Shown here in pieces: positions 60,421 through 64,000 of a stretch of DNA of 64,000 nt. Under the pieces are notes generated by a model. It saw nothing but the letters and a program-made list of their open reading frames with translations. It did no database searches and had not been told where the DNA came from. The stretch's first letter is position 1. Every line of letters begins with the position of its first letter. This stretch comes from Actinomadura litoris (GTDB lineage Bacteria; Actinomycetota; Actinomycetes; Streptosporangiales; Streptosporangiaceae): the NCBI RefSeq assembly GCF_009733595.1, contig NZ_WOFH01000001.1, forward strand, positions 496,001-560,000, read 5' to 3'. Made by a program: the position numbers and the translations under genes.

Positions 60421-60617
60421 CAGGCGGCCACCTTCCGGGCTTCCCACCACGCGTCGAGGTCTTCGCGGCTGACACGCAGCTCGCCGTTCGGAATTTTCGA
60501 ACATTCCGGCGCGAGTCCCTTGGCGCGCCAGTCGTAGAAGGTGGATCGCGAGATCTTGATTTCGGCGCACACCTCGGCGAGGGTGAACATTTCCTTGGCG
60601 CGGATCGCCGTTTTCAC
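60420..60617 (-). CDS. xis: excisionase / MerR-like HTH protein
   Basis: 65 residues from a GTG with GGAGG six bases upstream; the longer open frame is low complexity. EMFTLAEVCAEIKISRSTFYDWRAKGLAP is an excisionase-type winged HTH, and ECSKIPNGELRVSREDLDAWWEARKVAA completes the domain. It shares one base with the integrase start, so Xis and Int are co-translated. It directs excision and probably also represses or activates int. Confidence 0.92.
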   Translation of the reverse strand: MKTAIRAKEMFTLAEVCAEIKISRSTFYDWRAKGLAPECSKIPNGELRVSREDLDAWWEARKVAA

Positions 60618-60739
60618 GGGCGACCTCCACTTCTGGGGGCGATTGGCTGGCGTTGCCGGCGGCGTGCTTGGTGGCTTGGGCGCCGGTGACGCTGTGTGAC
60701 GTGGTGCGGGCGGTGGTGGTGCGTGGGGACAGGGGACGT

Positions 60740-60783
60740 GGTGACAGAAGCCGACAGAAGTCCTTTTGTCGGCTTCTGTCACC
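60740..60783. other. 17-bp perfect inverted repeat between xis and the replication gene
   Basis: The arm at 60740-60756 (GGTGACAGAAGCCGACA) is the exact reverse complement of 60767-60783, with a ten-base loop. GGACAGGGGAC to the left and GTCCTGGTGTCC to the right extend it imperfectly. No T-run follows, so it is not a typical terminator. Its site, just past the DUF3987 gene and before xis, could be an element origin, a processing hairpin or an operator. Confidence 0.75.
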
Positions 60784-60853
60784 GTGTCCTGGTGTCCCTG
60801 GCGTGGGGGCGGCGGCGGGTGCCGTGACGGTGCGTGGCGGGGGGTGGGTGTGG

Positions 60854-62845
60854 TCACTGCGGGTTGTGTGTGAGGTCGGGGTGGGTTTCGTAGGTGGGGG
60901 CGGTGGGGCGTCCGCCGGTGGGGGTGCTGGGGGTTCTGCGGGTCCAGCCGTGGGTTTCTAGGACGCGTAGGGCGGGGTCGAGGTCGGTGACTTTGCGGGC
61001 GCGGTTTTTGAGGGGGCCGCGCATGAGGTCGCGTGCGGTGAAGCGGGTGATGTCGTTGCGGCGTGCCCATTCCAGGACGGTGCGGGCGTGGTTGATGGCG
61101 GGGTCGGCGCCGATGGCGTCATAGGCGGCTTGAGCGTGCGCGGTGAAGTACTCGCCGAGCTGGACGGCCCGTTGGAACGTCGCCAGGGTGATGGGGTGGC
61201 CGTAGCCGTCGCGGAGGTGTTCGCCGAGGTGCAGCAGGGCGGCGAGGCGGACGATGGCGCCGATGAGTTTGCCGCCCCAATCGGTCATGTGGGCCAGGTC
61301 GCCGGTACCGGGACGGAACCGGGGTTCGGTGGCCTCCAACAGGTCGACGACGGCGTCTTGTGCCTCGCTGGTGAAGGTGAGGGTGACCGGGGTGGCGTCA
61401 GGGTCGCCGAGTCGGCGCAGCGAGAGCACGAGCGTGTTCAGGGTGCGCTCGTAGGTGGTGGTGATGTGCGGGGGGATGGGGTCGGGTCGGGCGTTGCGGT
61501 GTCCGAGCATGGATTCGGGCATCGCGACCAGGAGCCGTCCGAGTAGGCCTTGCTCGCGGAATTCGGGGGTGTCGCCGAGTCCGGCGAGGACGCCGGGTTG
61601 CAGGCAGACACCGATGGTGAGGGCGGCGGCGTCGATGCGTTCGGAGGGGCGCCCCATGCGTTCGATGCGCATTTCTTCGCCGGCGTGCCCGGACAGGAAC
61701 ACCCCGATGTCGGGGCTTCCGGAGTAGCGTCCGCCAGCGATGGAGAACAGTTTGCCGCCCTCGGGTGCGAGCACGGCGTAGCGGCCGTTCTGTTCGGCCA
61801 GGCGGGAGGTGACCTTCTCCACGGTGGAGTCGTTGCCGCCGAACAGGGCGGGTTCGGCGGGGACGTGGGCGTTGTCGAGGGCGAGGCGGGCGGCGGAGGC
61901 GTTGGCGAGCTTGTTGGGGTCGTCGGGGTGGGCGGCGGCGGCTTTCTCGGTGCGTTCGGCGTCGGCCTCGGCGACCTTGCGGGCGATGGCGGCTTCGGCG
62001 ATGACGGGTCCGGCGTGTTCGATCAGGGTCGTTTCGGCGGCGCGGATGGGGGCGGTCATGGCCTTGTAGACCTCGGATTTGCGGTTGCCGGGTGGCAGCA
62101 CCATGACCAGGAACAGGTTCGTCGGTTCGGTCCATGCGCCGGCGTTGACGGTGACGTTGCCGCCGGCGGCGACGGCGAGCGCGGCCAGGGCGAGTCCGCC
62201 AGCGAGGTCGACGGGGGTTTGGGTGAGGTCGGCGACGCAGGCGGCGTATTCGGCGGCCCACTCGGGCAGGCATCCGATCGGGAAGCGCGGGAGGTCGGGG
62301 GCGGTGGTGAGCGGGGTGGGGTCGGGCCAGCCTCGCCGGTCGGCGCCGGTCACGGCGGCGACCTCGGCGGCGACGCGGGCGCGCAGGTCGGCCGGGTCGC
62401 TGTCGGTGGCGGCGAGTTGGAGGAGTCGGGTTCCGGTCTCGGCGACGGTGCGGGCGTAGGCCAGGGCGCGGACCATGTGCGCCCAGTAGCCAGCGTTCGC
62501 CGCGGCGGGGACGTGGCTGATGAGGGTGTGCAGGTAGGGGGCGCCGCCGATCGTGGCCAGGTTGCGGGTGCCGATCTCGGCGCCGACGGTGAGGGGGTCG
62601 GCGGGTGCGCCGCGGTCGGTCAGCGCGCAGACGGCGTCCCAGATGCGGGCGTGCGCGGGCCGGTAGAAGTCACCGTTGTCGAGCAGCGGCCGGACCTCGG
62701 CGAGCGCGGCCGGAGAGAGCATCACCGCGCCGAGCACGCATTGTTCGGCTTGGATGTTGTGCGGCGCGGCCTCGCCGAGGGCGCCGCCGAGGGCTTCGCC
62801 GTCCGGTTGGGTGCGGATGACGCGCAGCGGGGTGGGGCTGGTCAT
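60854..62845 (-). CDS. DnaB-N / DUF3987 replication protein
   Basis: 663 residues; the ATG overlaps the methyltransferase TGA (ATGA). Residues ~28-130 match the N-terminal domain of DnaB helicases (PHNIQAEQCVLGAVMLSPAAL, FYRPAHARIWDAVCALTDRG). Residues ~175-600 are a DUF3987 domain (YfjI-like), with the P-loop-like PPGNRKSE at 251-258 in the position where the family has PxGxxKS. EMRIERMGRPSERIDAAALTIGVCLQPGVL is typical. Such proteins are thought to act in replication of phages and integrative elements as helicase or primase-associated ATPases. Downstream of the methyltransferase in one operon. Confidence 0.88.
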   Translation of the reverse strand: MTSPTPLRVIRTQPDGEALGGALGEAAPHNIQAEQCVLGAVMLSPAALAEVRPLLDNGDFYRPAHARIWDAVCALTDRGAPADPLTVGAEIGTRNLATIGGAPYLHTLISHVPAAANAGYWAHMVRALAYARTVAETGTRLLQLAATDSDPADLRARVAAEVAAVTGADRRGWPDPTPLTTAPDLPRFPIGCLPEWAAEYAACVADLTQTPVDLAGGLALAALAVAAGGNVTVNAGAWTEPTNLFLVMVLPPGNRKSEVYKAMTAPIRAAETTLIEHAGPVIAEAAIARKVAEADAERTEKAAAAHPDDPNKLANASAARLALDNAHVPAEPALFGGNDSTVEKVTSRLAEQNGRYAVLAPEGGKLFSIAGGRYSGSPDIGVFLSGHAGEEMRIERMGRPSERIDAAALTIGVCLQPGVLAGLGDTPEFREQGLLGRLLVAMPESMLGHRNARPDPIPPHITTTYERTLNTLVLSLRRLGDPDATPVTLTFTSEAQDAVVDLLEATEPRFRPGTGDLAHMTDWGGKLIGAIVRLAALLHLGEHLRDGYGHPITLATFQRAVQLGEYFTAHAQAAYDAIGADPAINHARTVLEWARRNDITRFTARDLMRGPLKNRARKVTDLDPALRVLETHGWTRRTPSTPTGGRPTAPTYETHPDLTHNPQ

Positions 62846-63918
62846 GCGGCGGTCCCCTCGTAGGGCGTGCGGTCGGCGGCGAGGCGGCCGAGCAGGACGG
62901 CCAGGGCGGCGGCGCCCTGGGCGGGGACGACGCCGTTGCCTAGCAGGGTGAGTTGCCGGGTGCGCGACAGGCCGGGTACGTCGGTGACCCACCCGTCCGG
63001 GAGGCCCATGAGCCATTCGACGAAGCGGGGGCTCAGCCGGTGGGCGCCTCCGCGTCCGGTGGGTTCAGTGGGATGAGGAGCTGTTCGGCCGGTGAGGTGT
63101 TGCCAGCGGGTGATGGCGAGGGCGTAGCGGCCCCAGACGGCAGGGTCGGCAGGGACGGGTCGCCGGCTCGTGAGGGCAGGTCGGTACCCTTGCCGTCCCG
63201 CGTGGTAGGGGTCGGGGTCGGCAGCTTGACTACGGCGGAGGGCAGCATCAGGTCGCCCTTGCTGCCCCGTTGGTTGGGGCCGCCCTTGGTGCCGTCGGTC
63301 GCACGGGATGTGGGGAGCAGCGTGACGGCGGTGCGCAGGTCCGGGCCGCCCTGGCCACGGGTGCCCGTTCCGTTGGTGTCGGAGGTGCGCGGTGTCGGCA
63401 ACAGCGCTGGCGGGGTCGTGGGCCAGTAGGAGCCAGCGGGCGCGCTCGTGGGGGGCGCCGATGTCGGACGCGCGTAGAGTCGTCCATTCCGCAGTGAGCC
63501 CGAGGGCGGCAAGGTCAGCGAGAACGACATCGAGTCCGGGACGCCGGGCAACGATGGCTGCGACGTTCTCCAGGACGAGGTAGCGGGGTCGTAGGACGCC
63601 CACGGCGTCGGCGATGGCGTACCAGAGTCCACTACGGGTCCCTTCACGGATACCGGCACCCTGGCCGGCGTACGACAGGTCTTGGCAGGGGAACCCGGCA
63701 CACAGCACGTCCACGCGCGGCACCTGGCCGAAGTCGACGGCGGTGAGGTCGCCGAGGTTGGACACGCCGGGGAAGCGGTGCGCCAGCACGGCGGCGGCGC
63801 CGGGCGCGGGGTCGGCGACCCACACCGGGCGGACATCGAGTACCTGCGCGGCGGCCATCTCCAGTCCGCCGTAGCCCGAGCACAGCGAACCGAGGGCCAA
63901 CGGTCGCGGGGCGCTCAT
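62842..63918 (-). CDS. C5-cytosine DNA methyltransferase
   Basis: 358 residues from the ATG at 63918 that overlaps the upstream TGA. Motif I is LGSLCSGYGGLEMA, motif IV is CAGFPCQDLSYAG with the nucleophile C78, motif VI is VLENVAAI (E117, N118, V119), and the C-terminal motif is VEWLMGLPDGWVTD ... LTLLGNGVVPAQGA. Between ~63430 and ~63150 the reading frame gives an Arg/His-rich chain. In the next frame the same DNA encodes the LLPTP repeats normally found in phage-type enzymes (ALLPTPRTSDTNG, MLPSAVVKLPTPTP). Two compensating shifts therefore appear to flank the variable region. It may protect the element from restriction. Confidence 0.85.
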   Translation of the reverse strand: MSAPRPLALGSLCSGYGGLEMAAAQVLDVRPVWVADPAPGAAAVLAHRFPGVSNLGDLTAVDFGQVPRVDVLCAGFPCQDLSYAGQGAGIREGTRSGLWYAIADAVGVLRPRYLVLENVAAIVARRPGLDVVLADLAALGLTAEWTTLRASDIGAPHERARWLLLAHDPASAVADTAHLRHQRNGHPWPGRPGPAHRRHAAPHIPCDRRHQGRPQPTGQQGRPDAALRRSQAADPDPYHAGRQGYRPALTSRRPVPADPAVWGRYALAITRWQHLTGRTAPHPTEPTGRGGAHRLSPRFVEWLMGLPDGWVTDVPGLSRTRQLTLLGNGVVPAQGAAALAVLLGRLAADRTPYEGTAA

Positions 63919-64000
63919 GCGGCGTCCCCGGGAAGGATGATCAGGCCCTCGGGGGTGTGCACGAATTCGTGGCCGTGGTGGCAGGTCCACAGGTCGCCGC
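63915..64000 (-). CDS. 3' end of an upstream element gene
   Basis: 28 codons are visible before the edge, ending in a TGA that overlaps the methyltransferase ATG (ATGA). The tail reads GDLWTCHHGHEFVHTPEGL and finishes LPGDAA. The Cys/His pattern suggests a small metal-binding end, but no family can be named from this fragment. Confidence 0.6.
   Translation of the reverse strand, partial: GDLWTCHHGHEFVHTPEGLIILPGDAA

Larger units (their letters stand above)
57015..64000. mobile_element. integrative element (ICE/prophage-like), left part
   Basis: Starts at the 3' end of tRNA-Phe and continues past the window. Contents in order are a DUF2188 gene, an HTH/unknown gene with lower GC, a tyrosine integrase, an excisionase, a DnaB-N/DUF3987 replication protein, a C5 cytosine methyltransferase and one more gene end. 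The int-xis-rep order next to a tRNA matches actinomycete integrative elements, though a DUF3987 protein and a phage-type methyltransferase also occur in prophages. The left attachment core is inferred to overlap tRNA-Phe; the right copy is outside the window. Confidence 0.75.

Noticed and set aside
61550..62863. 437-codon Gly-rich plus-strand frame opposite the DUF3987 gene
   Set aside because: Composition typical of antisense to Ala/Pro/Arg-rich DNA; the minus strand has DnaB-N and DUF3987 motifs.
1..64000. CRISPR arrays, insertion-sequence transposases and rRNA genes
   Set aside because: No regularly spaced palindromic repeats, no transposase motifs with flanking inverted repeats and no rRNA-like sequence were seen.

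Overview
The window is high-GC actinobacterial DNA, most likely from an Actinomadura-like member of the Streptosporangiales. This is an inference from the very high GC at third codon positions, frequent GTG starts and one TTG start, a mycothiol-type DinB/maleylpyruvate isomerase enzyme, DUF397/DUF5753 regulator proteins, Tat-exported BBE-like oxidases, and actinomycete-style integrative DNA next to a tRNA-Asp/tRNA-Phe pair. No rRNA or core marker gene is present to settle the genus.

Left edge (1-5.4 kb, minus strand): three genes joined by 4-base start/stop overlaps. They encode a CATRA-like protein fused to a purine nucleoside phosphorylase-like domain, a membrane-anchored macro domain fused to a class III cyclase-like domain, and a TPR protein entering a CHAT peptidase domain that runs off the window. 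This looks like a conflict (immunity/cell-death) operon and is the strongest candidate for an under-described system.

5.5-25 kb: metabolic and envelope genes. A quinone-oxidoreductase-like enzyme and a LOG-like nucleotide-binding protein precede a cluster of three secreted peptidoglycan-remodelling proteins (M15-like, M23 and SpoIID). The last two share a near-identical I36-type N-terminal domain. Next come an NBR1-Ig-like HTH membrane protein, a hydrolase pseudogene, a BBE-like flavoprotein, an amidase/AtzG-like/MFS operon with a palindromic operator exactly inside its promoter, secreted and TPR proteins, and a conserved membrane protein.

25-57 kb: regulators and enzymes. These include AKR/LysR, a holin-like protein, a solute-binding lipoprotein, an unknown protein coupled to an XRE-ImmA/IrrE protease, DUF5753/DUF397 regulators, an ABC1 (UbiB-like) kinase with extra N-terminal membrane segments, an AlkB-like protein, a beta-helix protein with two AAA+ modules, a D-lactate-dehydrogenase-like FAD/Fe-S protein, two further class III cyclase-type proteins, a histidine kinase without a visible partner, a GDPD and an amino-acid permease under a perfect 24-bp palindrome. 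Three pseudogenes (alpha/beta hydrolase, VOC, serine carboxypeptidase S10) show ongoing decay.

57-64 kb: immediately 3' of tRNA-Phe an integrative element appears to begin and runs off the right edge. It holds a DUF2188 gene, a lower-GC HTH/unknown-effector gene with its own palindromic operator, a tyrosine integrase, an excisionase, a DnaB-N/DUF3987 replication protein, a C5 cytosine methyltransferase and the tail of one more gene. The integrase-to-right-edge genes are packed head to tail on the minus strand, as in actinomycete integrative elements or temperate-phage-like islands.
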